From the NCBI RefSeq assembly GCF_021228795.1, contig NZ_CP089309.1, forward strand, positions 1,736,001-1,800,000: a DNA stretch of 64,000 nucleotides. The letters run 5' to 3'. The DNA comes from Thiocapsa bogorovii (GTDB lineage Bacteria; Pseudomonadota; Gammaproteobacteria; Chromatiales; Chromatiaceae). Below, in pieces: positions 30,293-40,200 of the stretch (position 1 is the stretch's first letter; the number at the start of each line of letters is the position of its first letter). The notes under the pieces were generated by a model. That model saw only the letters and a program-made list of their open reading frames with translations. It did no database searches and was not told where the DNA came from. The position numbers were made by a program, and so were the translations under genes.

Positions 30293-31735
30293 ATGCCAAG
30301 ACGCACTAAGATCGTCGCCACGCTCGGCCCCGCGACCGACCCGGTCTCGGTGATGGACGAGATCATCGCTGCCGGGGTGGACGTGGTTCGCCTCAATCTC
30401 TCGCACGACAGCCATGAACGGCATCGCGAGCGTGCGGAGCGGATCCGCGAGCGTGCGGCAGCCGCCGGGCGCGAGATCGCGCTTCTGATGGACTTGCAGG
30501 GACCCAAGATCCGCATCGGCAAGTTCGCCGCGGGCCCGATCCTACTCGAGCGGGGGGATATCTTCGCGATCGATGCCGAATGTCCTCTGGATGCCGGTGA
30601 CCGCCATCGGGTCGGCACCACCTACCCCGAGCTTGTGGATGATGTCCGCCACGGCGACACGTTACTGCTCGACGACGGCGCGATCGAGCTGTGGGTGGAC
30701 GCGGTCGACGGCGGACGGATCGACTGCAAGGTCGTCGTCGGCGGTGCCCTGTCCAACAACAAGGGCATCAACAAGAAGGGCGGCGGTTTGTCGGCCCCGG
30801 CCCTGACCGAGAAGGACCAGGACGACATCCGCTTCGCAGCCGAGATCGACGCGGACTATCTTGCGGTGTCATTCGTGCGCAATGGCGATGATGTCCGACT
30901 TGCGCGCGAGCTCTTCTACGAGGCCGGCGGTCACGGCGGCGTCGTCGCGAAGATCGAGCGCGCCGAGTCCCTTCGGGCGATCGACGACATCATCAATGCC
31001 GCCGATGTCATCATGGTCGCACGCGGCGACCTGGGCGTGGAGATCGGCGATGCGGAGCTGCCGGCCGCACAGAAAAATCTGATCAGCCGTGCCCGCGAGC
31101 TCAACAGCGTCGTCATCACCGCGACTCAGATGATGCAGTCCATGATTGAAAACCCGATCCCCACGCGGGCGGAGGTCTTCGACGTGGCCAATGCGGTGCT
31201 CGACGGCACGGACGCGGTCATGCTCTCGGCCGAGAGCTCGATCGGGAAGAACCCCGCCAAGGTGGTGGAGGCGCTGGACCGCATCTGTCTCGAAGCGGAA
31301 AAGCATGTCACGCGCTCGGGACACCGGATCGATTCGGTCTTCGGTCGTGTGGACGAGGCGATCGCCATGGCCGCCATGTACACGGCCAACCACCTGGGCG
31401 TGAAGGCGATCGCCGCTTTGACCGAGACCGGCTCGACCGTGAAATGGATGTCGCGTATCCGCTCGGGCATCCCGATCTACGCGATCACCCGATCCGCCCC
31501 AACCCGACGAAAAGTCAGGGTTTTCCGCGGTGTCTATCCGGTAAGCTTCGATGTGGCCAGCACGGACATCCACGAGGTGAATCGCGAGGTCATCGAGGAG
31601 CTGATGCGACGCGGGACGGTCCGTGACGGCGACCTGGTGATCATCACCAAGGGCGATCGCTCGGGGGTTGAAGGCCAAACGAATATCTTGAAAATCATGC
31701 GGGTCGGCGAGCACAAGCTCCTGACGAAAGACTGA
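30293..31735 (+). CDS. pyk: Pyruvate kinase
   Basis: 480 residues, complete. It converts phosphoenolpyruvate to pyruvate with ATP formation. Motifs are [36 protein letters not shown], the catalytic-Lys region [41 protein letters not shown] and [15 protein letters not shown], followed by the C-terminal allosteric domain. ATG 30293 has GGAGG seven bases away. It links the carbon cluster to pyruvate and is less expected in a pure Calvin operon. Confidence 0.96.
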   Translation: MPRRTKIVATLGPATDPVSVMDEIIAAGVDVVRLNLSHDSHERHRERAERIRERAAAAGREIALLMDLQGPKIRIGKFAAGPILLERGDIFAIDAECPLDAGDRHRVGTTYPELVDDVRHGDTLLLDDGAIELWVDAVDGGRIDCKVVVGGALSNNKGINKKGGGLSAPALTEKDQDDIRFAAEIDADYLAVSFVRNGDDVRLARELFYEAGGHGGVVAKIERAESLRAIDDIINAADVIMVARGDLGVEIGDAELPAAQKNLISRARELNSVVITATQMMQSMIENPIPTRAEVFDVANAVLDGTDAVMLSAESSIGKNPAKVVEALDRICLEAEKHVTRSGHRIDSVFGRVDEAIAMAAMYTANHLGVKAIAALTETGSTVKWMSRIRSGIPIYAITRSAPTRRKVRVFRGVYPVSFDVASTDIHEVNREVIEELMRRGTVRDGDLVIITKGDRSGVEGQTNILKIMRVGEHKLLTKD

Positions 31736-31799
31736 GCCAGCGATCCTTGCTGCTTGCCCGCTCGTTTTTAGCTGTCAGTCCGATACGAGGAGAACCTAC

Positions 31800-32864
31800 A
31801 TGGCCCTGATTTCGCTGCGTCAATTGCTCGACCATGCCGCCGAGCACCAGTACGGCGTCCCTGCCTACAACGTCAACAACCTCGAGCAGATGCGCGCCAT
31901 CATGGAGGCCGCCGACGAAACGGACTCCCCCGTGATCGTGCAGGCCTCCGCGGGTGCCCGCAAATATGCCGGCGCCCCCTTCCTGCGTCACCTGATCCTG
32001 GCCGCCATCGAAGAATGGCCGCACATCCCGGTGTGCATGCACCAGGACCATGGCACCTCCGCGGCCGTCTGCCAGCGTTCCATCCAGCTCGGCTTCTCCT
32101 CCGTCATGATGGATGGCTCGCTCGGCGAGGACGGCAAGACCCCGACCTCCTACGAGTACAACGTCGACGTCACCCGTCGCGTCGTCGAGATGGCCCATGC
32201 CTGCGGCGTGTCGGTCGAGGGTGAGCTGGGTTGCCTGGGCTCCCTGGAGACCGGGCAAGCCGGCGAAGAAGACGGCATCGGTGCTGAAGGCGTCCTGGAC
32301 CACAGCCAGCTCCTGACCGATCCGGAAGAGGCTGCCGACTTCGTCAAGAAGACCAGTGTCGATGCGCTCGCCATCGCCATCGGCACCTCGCACGGCGCCT
32401 ACAAGTTCACCCGTCCGCCCACCGGCGACATCCTCGCCATCGAGCGCATCAAGGAGATCCATAAGCGCATCCCCAACACCCATCTGGTGATGCACGGATC
32501 TTCCTCGGTCCCGCAAGATTGGTTGGCCATCATCAACCAGTACGGCGGCGACATGGGCGAGACCTACGGCGTGCCGGTCGAAGAGATCGTCGAGGGCATC
32601 AAGAACGGCGTTCGCAAGGTCAACATCGACACCGATCTGCGCATGTCCTCCACCGGCGCCATCCGCAAGTTCCTGGCCGAGAATCCCAAGGAGTTCGATC
32701 CGCGCAAATACTTCATCGCCGCCACCAAGGCCATGAAGGGCATCTGCAAGGCGCGCTACGAGGCCTTCGGCACCGCCGGCAACGCAAGCAAGATCACGCC
32801 GATGTCTCTGGAGGCCATGACCGATCGTTATGCCAAGGGCGAGCTTGAGCCTAAGGTCAACTAA
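31800..32864 (+). CDS. fba: Fructose-bisphosphate aldolase class II
   Basis: 354 residues, Zn-dependent class II type (CbbA-like). It makes fructose- and sedoheptulose-bisphosphates from triose or tetrose phosphates in the Calvin cycle. Motifs are [14 protein letters not shown], the zinc/catalytic [66 protein letters not shown] and [21 protein letters not shown] precedes the ATG. The TAA stop overlaps the left end of repeat copy C, and a strong terminator follows at 33097. Confidence 0.97.
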   Translation: MALISLRQLLDHAAEHQYGVPAYNVNNLEQMRAIMEAADETDSPVIVQASAGARKYAGAPFLRHLILAAIEEWPHIPVCMHQDHGTSAAVCQRSIQLGFSSVMMDGSLGEDGKTPTSYEYNVDVTRRVVEMAHACGVSVEGELGCLGSLETGQAGEEDGIGAEGVLDHSQLLTDPEEAADFVKKTSVDALAIAIGTSHGAYKFTRPPTGDILAIERIKEIHKRIPNTHLVMHGSSSVPQDWLAIINQYGGDMGETYGVPVEEIVEGIKNGVRKVNIDTDLRMSSTGAIRKFLAENPKEFDPRKYFIAATKAMKGICKARYEAFGTAGNASKITPMSLEAMTDRYAKGELEPKVN

Positions 32865-32946
32865 ACCGCGTCTCGGTGTGATATGCGCTGTTGTCGCTTG
32901 GTGCCTGGTCTCCGGGCATCCACAGGCGTCGGAGCTGACGCGGTTT
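32863..32946. repeat. AAACCGCG-family intergenic repeat, copy C
   Basis: 84 bp with perfect ends AAACCGCG (32863-32870) and CGCGGTTT (32939-32946). It begins inside the fba TAA stop. The interior GATATGCGCTGT matches copy A; the right interior GTCGGAGCTGACG matches copy G reversed. The rest of 32947-33232 holds a terminator and GCTGGAGGCTGAC-type dispersed palindrome words, with no gene. Confidence 0.78.
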
Positions 32947-33096
32947 AGGATGGTTTAGGGATGACTCAGGATCAGCGTCGCAAGCTGGGTCGATGCGCAT
33001 CCATCGGGCTTCATGGAGGTTCACCGGCTGATTGAAAACAGCGTTTATCGCGTCGGACAGGGCTTAGGTAGGCGCCAATCCGAGGGTATGGAAGGG

Positions 33097-33126
33097 AACA
33101 AGGGGCGCCGATAGCGCCCCTTGTTT
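33097..33126 (+). terminator. Rho-independent terminator of the carbon cluster
   Basis: AACAAGGGGCGC (33097-33108), loop CGATA, GCGCCCCTTGTT (33114-33125), then T and CATT. A perfect 12-bp stem, the strongest terminator-like structure after fba. Confidence 0.8.
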
Positions 33127-33232
33127 CATTGAGTGCCGGGCAGTCGCGAGGCCAGTGTTTTAGCGGCTGATGGCTGACAGCTGGAGGCTGACGGATGGCA
33201 AACGGCGCCAACCCACCCACACGGAGACGGTA

Positions 33233-33628
33233 TTGACCGACGACACCAAATTCCCCTGCCCGTGCTGCGGCTACCGCGTCCATGATCGCGAACCCGGGTT
33301 TCACCAGGTCTGCCCGATCTGCGGCTGGGAGGACGATCTGACCCAATTGCGCTTCGCCCGGATGCCGGGCAGCAGCAACACCGTGAGCCTGGAAGAGGCC
33401 CAACAGAATTTCCGAGACTACGGCGCGTCCGAGCGCCGCAGCATCGGCAACACCCGCACCCCGGTCGAGGGCGAGAGACGTGACGACGGCTGGCGTCCCC
33501 TCGACCCCTCGCGCGACAACATCGAGCAGCCGGTCCGCGGCGTCGCCTACGGGGACTCCTATCCCTGGCCCGATACCACCGTGCTCTACTACTGGCGCAT
33601 GAGCTATTGGCGTCGGGTAGTGGGGTAA
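33233..33628 (+). CDS. CPCC-type cysteine-rich protein
   Basis: About 131 residues with the Cys-rich CPCC family signature: FPCPCCGYRVH, then FHQVCPICGWEDD, likely one zinc site of four cysteines, followed by NTVSLEEAQQNFRDYGASE. The TTG at 33233 is chosen because it follows CGGAGACGG and puts the start just before the zinc motif; an ATG at 33170 lies in repetitive intergenic sequence. The stop overlaps a possible ATG of the next gene (TAATG). Function is unknown for the family. Confidence 0.75.
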   Translation: MTDDTKFPCPCCGYRVHDREPGFHQVCPICGWEDDLTQLRFARMPGSSNTVSLEEAQQNFRDYGASERRSIGNTRTPVEGERRDDGWRPLDPSRDNIEQPVRGVAYGDSYPWPDTTVLYYWRMSYWRRVVG

Positions 33629-33672
33629 TGCAACGCGTAAGGCTCCCGTGCACTGACGTTGATGCGGAACGC

Positions 33673-34287
33673 ATGGCGGAGATGACCCATCGCCTGCTCA
33701 CCCTGTTGATCGCTGTCGTCCTGATCGTCGGCTGCAGCCGCGCGCCCGAGCTGCCCTCGTTGCCGAGCGGCGCGGTGATCCTGGCCTTCGGCGACAGCCT
33801 CACACGCGGCACCGGGGCAGGCATCGGCGAGGGTTTCGCGGAGGTCCTGGCAGTATCGAGCGGCCGCGAAGTGGTGAATGCCGGCGTGCCGGGGGAGGAA
33901 AGCGACGCCGGTCTCGCTCGGCTGCCGGGGGTGCTCGACACCGTGCAGCCGGACCTGGTCATCCTCGGTCATGGTGGCAACGACATGCTGCGCCGGCGCG
34001 ACCTGGAGCAGACGAAGTCCAATCTTCGGCAGATGGTCATGCTCGCGCGAGACCGGGGCGCATCGGTCGTGCTGCTCGGTATTCCGAAGCCCGGGCTGTT
34101 CCTCGGTACCCACCCGCTCTATCGGGAGCTGGCGGACGAGCTCGAGATCCCGCTCGAGGACACGGTGCTGGCCGATGTCCTCGCCGACCGCGACTTGAAA
34201 GCGGATCAGATCCATCCGAACGCGGCAGGCTATCGGCAGGTCGCAGAGTCGGTTCACCGACTCTTGATCGACGCCGGAGCGCTTTGA
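33673..34287 (+). CDS. GDSL/SGNH-family lipase or esterase (lipoprotein)
   Basis: About 204 residues. The N-terminus is a lipoprotein signal with lipobox (LLTLLIAVVLIVGC). SGNH hydrolase blocks: AFGDSLTRGTGAG (Ser nucleophile), the Gly in NAGVPGEES, GHGGNDML (Asn), and DQIHPNAAGY (Asp/His). It resembles TesA-like acyl-thioesterase/lysophospholipase, anchored to a membrane. Start options are 33628 (TAATG overlap with the previous stop), 33673 or 33682; the last two give a more normal signal peptide. The stop is followed at once by repeat copy H. Confidence 0.88.
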   Translation: MAEMTHRLLTLLIAVVLIVGCSRAPELPSLPSGAVILAFGDSLTRGTGAGIGEGFAEVLAVSSGREVVNAGVPGEESDAGLARLPGVLDTVQPDLVILGHGGNDMLRRRDLEQTKSNLRQMVMLARDRGASVVLLGIPKPGLFLGTHPLYRELADELEIPLEDTVLADVLADRDLKADQIHPNAAGYRQVAESVHRLLIDAGAL

Positions 34288-34291
34288 GTCA

Positions 34292-34335
34292 AAACCGCAG
34301 TGACCGTCCATCACATACCGCGCTGGGCGCGGTTT
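34292..34335. repeat. AAACCGCG-family intergenic repeat, copy H (short)
   Basis: 44 bp with AAACCGCA (34292-34299) and CGCGGTTT (34328-34335). The right end overlaps the pdxH TAA stop (34334-34336, minus strand). Its right arm, reversed, is TTAAACCGCGCCCAGC followed by GCGGTATG, the same as the left arm of copy D. Confidence 0.7.
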
Positions 34336-34972
34336 AAGGCGCGAGCCTCTCGATTCGCCAGGACCCGTCACCCTCGCGCGTGTAAAGAAAGCGGTCGTGT
34401 AATCGGCTTTCGCGCCCTTGCCAAAACTCGATCTTGCTCGGAATGATCCGAAAGCCGCCCCAAAAGTCCGGGAGCGGGATCTCGCCGTGTGCAAATCGCT
34501 GCTTCATCTCGGCGACCTTCGCCTCGAGCAAGGATCGCGAGGTGATCACCTGACTCTGAGGAGACGACCACGCGCCGATCTGGCTGCCGCGCGGTCGGGT
34601 GGCAAAATAACGCAGCGATTCCGCGGTCGGGATGCGTTCCGCTCGTCCCGTGATCTGGACCTGCCGCGCCAACGCCACCCAAGGAAAGAGCGCCGCGACC
34701 TGCGGGTTGCGGTCGATCTGCCGCGCCTTACGGCTTTCGAAGTTGGTGAAAAAAACGAACCCCTCGCGGTCGAAGAGCTTGAGCAACACGGTGCGGACGT
34801 AGGGTTGACCACCGTCGTCCACCGTACACAGGCTCATGGCGTTGGGTTCCGGCAGCTCCGTCTCGATCGCGGCGGTGTACCAATGTTCAAACAAGCGGAT
34901 CGGATCCGGATCGAGACTGCCCCGCGAAAGGCCCTGCTCCATCGCTTCGATCCTAAATGCATCGGCGTTCAT
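34334..34972 (-). CDS. pdxH: Pyridoxamine 5'-phosphate oxidase
   Basis: 212 residues. The FMN enzyme oxidises pyridoxine/pyridoxamine 5'-phosphate to pyridoxal phosphate. Motifs are MSLCTVDDGGQPYVRTVLLK (FMN), FFTNFESRKARQI, the VQITGRAERI strand, WSSPQSQVITSR, and the C-terminal signature FWGGFRIIPSKIEFWQGRES with LHDRFLYTRE. Converges on the GDSL gene across repeat H, whose end supplies its stop codon region. Confidence 0.96.
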   Translation of the reverse strand: MNADAFRIEAMEQGLSRGSLDPDPIRLFEHWYTAAIETELPEPNAMSLCTVDDGGQPYVRTVLLKLFDREGFVFFTNFESRKARQIDRNPQVAALFPWVALARQVQITGRAERIPTAESLRYFATRPRGSQIGAWSSPQSQVITSRSLLEAKVAEMKQRFAHGEIPLPDFWGGFRIIPSKIEFWQGRESRLHDRFLYTREGDGSWRIERLAP

Positions 34973-35173
34973 TGAAAATTATCAAAAACAATAGAGAAAA
35001 TTAGGATAATTGCCTCGCCAAATGGTCGAAGCCCCGGTAGTTTCCTAGGTCAAGACCGAGTAGGACGGTCAAACATCTGCGATCCTGAAGGGGAAAACCA
35101 CTGAGCCCCGACAAGACGGCCTGCCCCGGGCAAGCCGAGCGGATCGGTAAAAAGACTTCATTGGAGCACCACC

Positions 35174-36478
35174 ATGACCCGCCAAGAACAGATCCACGCC
35201 CTGAAGCAGGACTGGGCCGAAAACCCCCGTTGGACCGACGTGACCCGCGGTTACTCCGCCGAGGACGTGGTCCGTCTGCGCGGCTCGGTCCAGCCCGAAC
35301 AGACCTACGCCAAACGCGGCGCCGAAAAGCTGTGGAAACTGGTGCACGGCGAGGCCAAGAAGGGCTACGTCAACTGCATGGGCGCGCTCACGGGCGGTCA
35401 GGCGATGCAGCAGGCCAAGGCCGGGATCGAGGCGATCTACCTCTCCGGCTGGCAGGTCGCCGCGGATGGCAACACCTCCGAAACCATGTATCCGGATCAG
35501 TCACTCTACGCCTACGACTCCGTCCCCACCATGGTGCGGCGCATCAACAACGCCTTCAAGCGCGCCGACGAGATCCAATGGTCGAAGGGCATCGAGCCGG
35601 GTGACGCGGGTTACATCGATTACTTCCTCCCGGTCGTGGCGGATGCCGAAGCCGGCTTCGGAGGCGTGCTCAACGCCTTCGAGCTGATGAAGAACATGAT
35701 CGCCGCGGGCGCCTCCGGCGTTCATTTCGAAGACCAGCTCGCCGCGGTCAAGAAGTGCGGCCACATGGGCGGCAAGGTGCTGGTACCGACCCGCGAGGCG
35801 GTGCAGAAACTGGTCGCTGCGCGGCTCGCCGCCGACGTCATGGGTGTCCCGACTCTGCTCTTGGCCCGCACCGATGCCGAAGCGGCAAATCTGCTGACCT
35901 CCGATGTCGACGACAATGACCGTCCGTTCGTGAGCGGCGATCGCACGGACGACGGCTTCTATCGCGTCCGCAACGGCTTGGAGCAGGCGATCAGCCGCGG
36001 TCTGGCCTATGCACCCTACGCCGATCTGGTCTGGTGCGAGACCGGTACGCCGGACCTGGGCTTCGCTCGCGAATTCGCCCAGGCGGTTCTCGCGCAGAAC
36101 CCCAACAAACTGCTGGCCTACAACTGCTCGCCGTCCTTCAACTGGAAGAAGAACCTCGACGATGTCACGATCGCGAAGTTCCAGGACGAGCTGGCGGACA
36201 TGGGCTACAAGTACCAGTTCATTACGCTGGCCGGCATCCATAGCATGTGGTTCAACATGTACGACCTCGCGTACGATTACGCCCGCGGGGAAGGCATGCG
36301 CCACTACGTCGAAAAGGTGCAGGCCCCCGAGTTCGCGGCGCGCGAGAAGGGCTATACCTTCGTGTCGCATCAACAGGAGGTCGGCGCCGGCTACTTCGAC
36401 GACGTGACCACGACCATCCAAGGCGGCGCCTCCTCGGTGACGGCCTTGTCCGGCTCGACCGAAGAGGCCCAGTTCTGA
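35174..36478 (+). CDS. aceA: Isocitrate lyase
   Basis: 434 residues. It splits isocitrate to succinate and glyoxylate (glyoxylate shunt, acetate growth). Motifs are [63 protein letters not shown] with the catalytic-loop Cys, [14 protein letters not shown] and [20 protein letters not shown] lies before the ATG. The 201-bp gap upstream is AT-rich near 34975-35020. A malate synthase is not in the window; aceK is 7.6 kb downstream. Confidence 0.97.
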   Translation: MTRQEQIHALKQDWAENPRWTDVTRGYSAEDVVRLRGSVQPEQTYAKRGAEKLWKLVHGEAKKGYVNCMGALTGGQAMQQAKAGIEAIYLSGWQVAADGNTSETMYPDQSLYAYDSVPTMVRRINNAFKRADEIQWSKGIEPGDAGYIDYFLPVVADAEAGFGGVLNAFELMKNMIAAGASGVHFEDQLAAVKKCGHMGGKVLVPTREAVQKLVAARLAADVMGVPTLLLARTDAEAANLLTSDVDDNDRPFVSGDRTDDGFYRVRNGLEQAISRGLAYAPYADLVWCETGTPDLGFAREFAQAVLAQNPNKLLAYNCSPSFNWKKNLDDVTIAKFQDELADMGYKYQFITLAGIHSMWFNMYDLAYDYARGEGMRHYVEKVQAPEFAAREKGYTFVSHQQEVGAGYFDDVTTTIQGGASSVTALSGSTEEAQF

Positions 36479-36555
36479 AAAACCTCTGATCGCGGCTTCG
36501 CGCAGACGCGAAGCGCGATCGTCCATCGGCCGGGTCTCCGGCCGGCCGCGTTCCG

Positions 36556-36590
36556 AAAACCGACGGTGCATCAGCGCCGCCGGTTTTTTT
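36556..36590 (+). terminator. Rho-independent terminator of aceA
   Basis: AAAACCGACGG pairs with CCGCCGGTTTT (one internal mismatch) and is followed by a run of seven T in total. An additional hairpin GATCGCGGCTTCGCG / CGCGAAGCGCGATC precedes it at about 36488-36520. Confidence 0.85.
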
Positions 36591-36724
36591 GTTGTCCCGG
36601 CGCTCGCCTGCTCTCGGATCACTGTCGCCCTGCATAGCCCCGTGATAGAGTGAGCAGCAGGAAATGACGACACTTTTCGTGTGCTCTCCCGCGAAGCTAG
36701 GGTCAATACCTCAACCTCTGCCGA

Positions 36725-39700
36725 ATGATTCGCACAAAGGCGCAAAGATCGCCGATAGGCCTGGTGGCGCTCGTTCTGGCACTGGTGCTTGCCCTGCACC
36801 TTGCCTATCAGCTTTCCCTCGGTATCCCCGCACGCGTCCGAATCGAGCAGGAAGCGGCCGCGGAGAGGCTGCTGCAACAAATCGCCTCCGCCATCTTGCA
36901 GGATCCATCGCGCGGCAACGAGCCGGCCGTGGCGTTCGTCCTCGGCGCATCCAGCGCGCATCCGGGTCTCCTCGCACTCGGGCGACTCGACAAGGGCCGA
37001 TCGGCTCAGGGTGCCGGCGCGCAGCAGCCCGCAGACCCTTCAACGACGAAGACGATCGATGCGATACCGGCCGACATCGCGCGTGCGGCCGCCGCTTTGC
37101 CCATGCAGCCGCACTTCAAGGTTGGACCCGAATCGGGCCGCCTGATCGGCGTGATGAGCGTCGGCAAGACGAGCAACGCGGATGGGTCGCGCGTCGATCC
37201 CGCCGCACTTGAGCCGGAGCCCATGCTCTATTTGGTGATGGACCTGACCGCAGCAGAGGATGCCGAGCGCCACCGACTCCTGTCGTGGGCCGGCGTGTGG
37301 CCTTGGGTCCTCTCGATCGGGCTCGCCCTCCTTCTGGCCCTATCGGCGAGCCGTTACGCAGGCACGAGGACACTGCCGCGATCCGGCTCGGGGATCCTTA
37401 CGGGCGGTGCGAACCCCGAAGCGGGCTCGGAGATTCGCGCCGAGTCTGGAGAACCGCGCCTCGCCGAGGTCGAACACATCCTCGACAGCGCCGCCGTGAT
37501 CCTGGTCGGTTTGGATCTCGATGGTCGTGTCCGGCTCATCAACCGCAAAGGCTGCGAGGTCCTGGGCCTCGACCGAGAGCAGATCGTGGGGCGTGATTGG
37601 ACGGAGTCCTTCGTACCCGAGCGCGAGCGCGAGCAGGCACGCCGAATCCTTGCACGTGTGAGCTTGGAGGACGACGAGCCATTGATCGCGGTCGAGGGTA
37701 CGATCCTCTGCGCGGATGGCTCGGAGCGGCTGATCGAATGGAACAATAGCCGGATCCGCGACAACGCAGGACAACTGATCGGCGGCCTCGGCTCGGGGAC
37801 CGACATCACCGAGCGCAAACAGGCAGAGCGGGCGCTCTCGTATCTGGTCACGCTGGAGACCGTCCTGGTCGAGACATCGCGATCCTTGGTGGCCGCTCCG
37901 GCGGATGCAGTCGGCCCCTTGGTCGAGAATGCCTTGGGGACCGTCGCGCGGCGCATGGGCGCGGAGCGGGCCTATGTCTTCGTGCTGAGCCGCGACGGCT
38001 CGAGCATGCGCAACACCCAGGAATGGAGCGCGAGCGGCCTCGGGCTTGCCGGCGCAGGCGCGCCGCCGGTGCCCACATCGCTGATCCCGCGTTGGATGGA
38101 AACCCTGCAGCACGGGGACGACATCCGTATCGACGACGTCGGCAAGCTCCCCGAGACCTGGCGTGTCGACCGCGAGCAGCTCGAGCAGCTCGAGGTGCGA
38201 TCGGTGGCCGCCGTCGCCATTCGGGTGGCCGGTCGGATGGGCGGATTCGTCGCCATGGAGATGTTGAGCGACACGCGCAACTGGCGTGACTCGGAGATGC
38301 GTGCACTGGGGTTTCTCGGCGATCTGATCGGCGGCGCCTTCGAGCGACGGCGCAACGAGCAGAAGCTGCTCGACAGCAGACGCCAACTCGAAGAAATCGC
38401 GCTCTACGATCCTTTGACGCGCCTTCCGAACCGGCGGCTCTTGGCCGAACGCATGGACGCGGCAGTCGTGCAGGCCCGCGAGCAAGGTCTCTTGCTCGGA
38501 GTCTGTTATCTGGACCTCGACGGGTTCAAACCCATCAACGACACACACGGGCACAAGATGGGCGACAGGGTGCTGGTCACCGTCGCCAGCCGGTTGCGCG
38601 GCTGCGTGCGCGAGGACGACACGGTGGCCCGGCTCGGCGGTGACGAGTTCGTCCTGCTGATGAATCGGATGGAGTCGTTGTCGGACTGCGCCGCGCTGCT
38701 CGAGCGCGTGCTCGCGTCGCTCGCCCAACCCATCCTGATCGACGGTCACTCGCTCGCGGTCACCGGCAGCGCCGGTGTGACCCTCTTCCCGCAGGACGCA
38801 GGAGATGCAGATACCCTCCTGCGCCATGCCGATCACGCCATGTATCAGGCCAAACAGCAGGGCCGCAACCGCTTTCAGTTCTTCAAGGCGGTCAAGGACC
38901 GCCCCGATCAGGCTCACAAGCTCGAGCTGGTGCGCATCCGAGAGGCCATCGAAGGCGACGAGCTGAGGCTACATGTGCAACCGAGGGTCGATATGCGCTC
39001 GGGCCGAGTCGTGGGTGTCGAGGCACTCGTACGCTGGGCGCATCCCGAGCGCGGACTCTTGCCTCCGAGTGAGTTCCTGCCACTGATGGAAGGCGACGAG
39101 CTCCTCCATGACCTGGACTGGTGGGTGATGGATCGGGCGCTGCGATTGCTGGAAGACTGGCAGAGCGCTGAGCTGGATCTCACGATGAGCCTCAATCTTT
39201 CGGCTTGCTCGCTGCAGGACGCCGGCTTCGTCGCCGCCTTGCAGGAGATGCTTGCGCAGCATCCGGGCGTCGATCCCGCGCGGTTGCTGTTCGAGATCAT
39301 CGAGTCCGAGGCGTTGCGCGACATCGAGACTACCGCCTCGGTCATCCGAGCATGTGCTGTCCTCGGCGTCCAGTTCGCGTTGGACGGCTTCGGCAACGGC
39401 TATGCGTCCTTGACCGATTTTCGCTGTCTTCCGGCCCAGGTCGTCAAGATCGATCAAACCGTGGTCCGCGACATCCTACGCTCGCGCGACGGTCGCAATC
39501 TGGTCAAGGGCGTCATCGGGATCGCCAATGCCTTCCAGCGCGAGGTGATCGCCGAGGGCGTCGAATCCGCCGCGCACGGCCTGCTGTTGATGGACCTGGG
39601 CTGCATCCTGGCGCAGGGCTACGGCATCGCAGACCCGATGCCCCCCGAGCAGCTCCTTCCCTGGATCAAGGGTTTTCGCCCACCGCAACTCTGGACCGAT

Positions 39701-40093
39701 CGCCCCGACGTGGACTGGACCACCGAGGACCTATCGCTTTTGAGCCTGGAGGCGATCCATCGCGACTGGGTCAATCGTCTCGTGCGCCACGTCTCGACCG
39801 ATACCGCAGTACGGCGACCCGAGCTTGAACCCGAATCGTGCGACTTCGGGCGTTGGTACCTCGGAACCGGCCAAGAGCGTTACGGAGAGATGCCGAGCTT
39901 CCGCTCGCTCGACGCCGTGCACCGACAGATTCACCTGCACGCCGGGGAGCTCCTCGCGCTCGATCGCCTCGACCGCGAGGCACTGACCGACCCGATCAAG
40001 AAACTGCTTCAGGAGCGCGACGAGCTGGTCGCGGGCATTCGATCGCTCCAGGCTGAAGTGCTCGAGCACCCACACCAGGATGCGACCGTCTGA
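36725..40093 (+). CDS. PAS-GAF-GGDEF-EAL membrane protein with C-terminal CZB zinc domain
   Basis: 1122 residues. TM1 (about 10-32), a periplasmic region to about 185, TM2 (about 188-212), PAS (about 255-375, ending GSGTDITERKQAE), GAF (about 385-545), GGDEF (about 560-720) with intact RLGGDEF and an REDD inhibitory site five residues before it, EAL (about 740-985) with VEALVRW, and a C-terminal CZB-type domain (about 1015-1095) with IHRDW, CDFGRWY and HRQIH. The EAL motif that is normally DDFGTGYSSL reads DGFGNGYASL, losing one metal-binding Asp, so phosphodiesterase activity may be weak. Probably makes and/or senses c-di-GMP with Zn2+ input. Confidence 0.9.
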   Translation: MIRTKAQRSPIGLVALVLALVLALHLAYQLSLGIPARVRIEQEAAAERLLQQIASAILQDPSRGNEPAVAFVLGASSAHPGLLALGRLDKGRSAQGAGAQQPADPSTTKTIDAIPADIARAAAALPMQPHFKVGPESGRLIGVMSVGKTSNADGSRVDPAALEPEPMLYLVMDLTAAEDAERHRLLSWAGVWPWVLSIGLALLLALSASRYAGTRTLPRSGSGILTGGANPEAGSEIRAESGEPRLAEVEHILDSAAVILVGLDLDGRVRLINRKGCEVLGLDREQIVGRDWTESFVPEREREQARRILARVSLEDDEPLIAVEGTILCADGSERLIEWNNSRIRDNAGQLIGGLGSGTDITERKQAERALSYLVTLETVLVETSRSLVAAPADAVGPLVENALGTVARRMGAERAYVFVLSRDGSSMRNTQEWSASGLGLAGAGAPPVPTSLIPRWMETLQHGDDIRIDDVGKLPETWRVDREQLEQLEVRSVAAVAIRVAGRMGGFVAMEMLSDTRNWRDSEMRALGFLGDLIGGAFERRRNEQKLLDSRRQLEEIALYDPLTRLPNRRLLAERMDAAVVQAREQGLLLGVCYLDLDGFKPINDTHGHKMGDRVLVTVASRLRGCVREDDTVARLGGDEFVLLMNRMESLSDCAALLERVLASLAQPILIDGHSLAVTGSAGVTLFPQDAGDADTLLRHADHAMYQAKQQGRNRFQFFKAVKDRPDQAHKLELVRIREAIEGDELRLHVQPRVDMRSGRVVGVEALVRWAHPERGLLPPSEFLPLMEGDELLHDLDWWVMDRALRLLEDWQSAELDLTMSLNLSACSLQDAGFVAALQEMLAQHPGVDPARLLFEIIESEALRDIETTASVIRACAVLGVQFALDGFGNGYASLTDFRCLPAQVVKIDQTVVRDILRSRDGRNLVKGVIGIANAFQREVIAEGVESAAHGLLLMDLGCILAQGYGIADPMPPEQLLPWIKGFRPPQLWTDRPDVDWTTEDLSLLSLEAIHRDWVNRLVRHVSTDTAVRRPELEPESCDFGRWYLGTGQERYGEMPSFRSLDAVHRQIHLHAGELLALDRLDREALTDPIKKLLQERDELVAGIRSLQAEVLEHPHQDATV

Positions 40094-40200
40094 GCCTGCG
40101 AACTAGCCTTGCTGCATGCGAGGGCTTGATCGCGCTTTGACGATGACGCTGGACCGCAGGCCCGTGGGCCGGGTAATGCCAACGACGGCCGCATCCGGGT

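Noticed and set aside
33170-33232. ATG at 33170 as start of the CPCC gene
   Set aside because: The added 21 residues are encoded by dispersed palindrome wording (GCTGACAGCTGGAGGCTGAC) and not by family sequence; a TTG with a good ribosome-binding site directly precedes the zinc motif.
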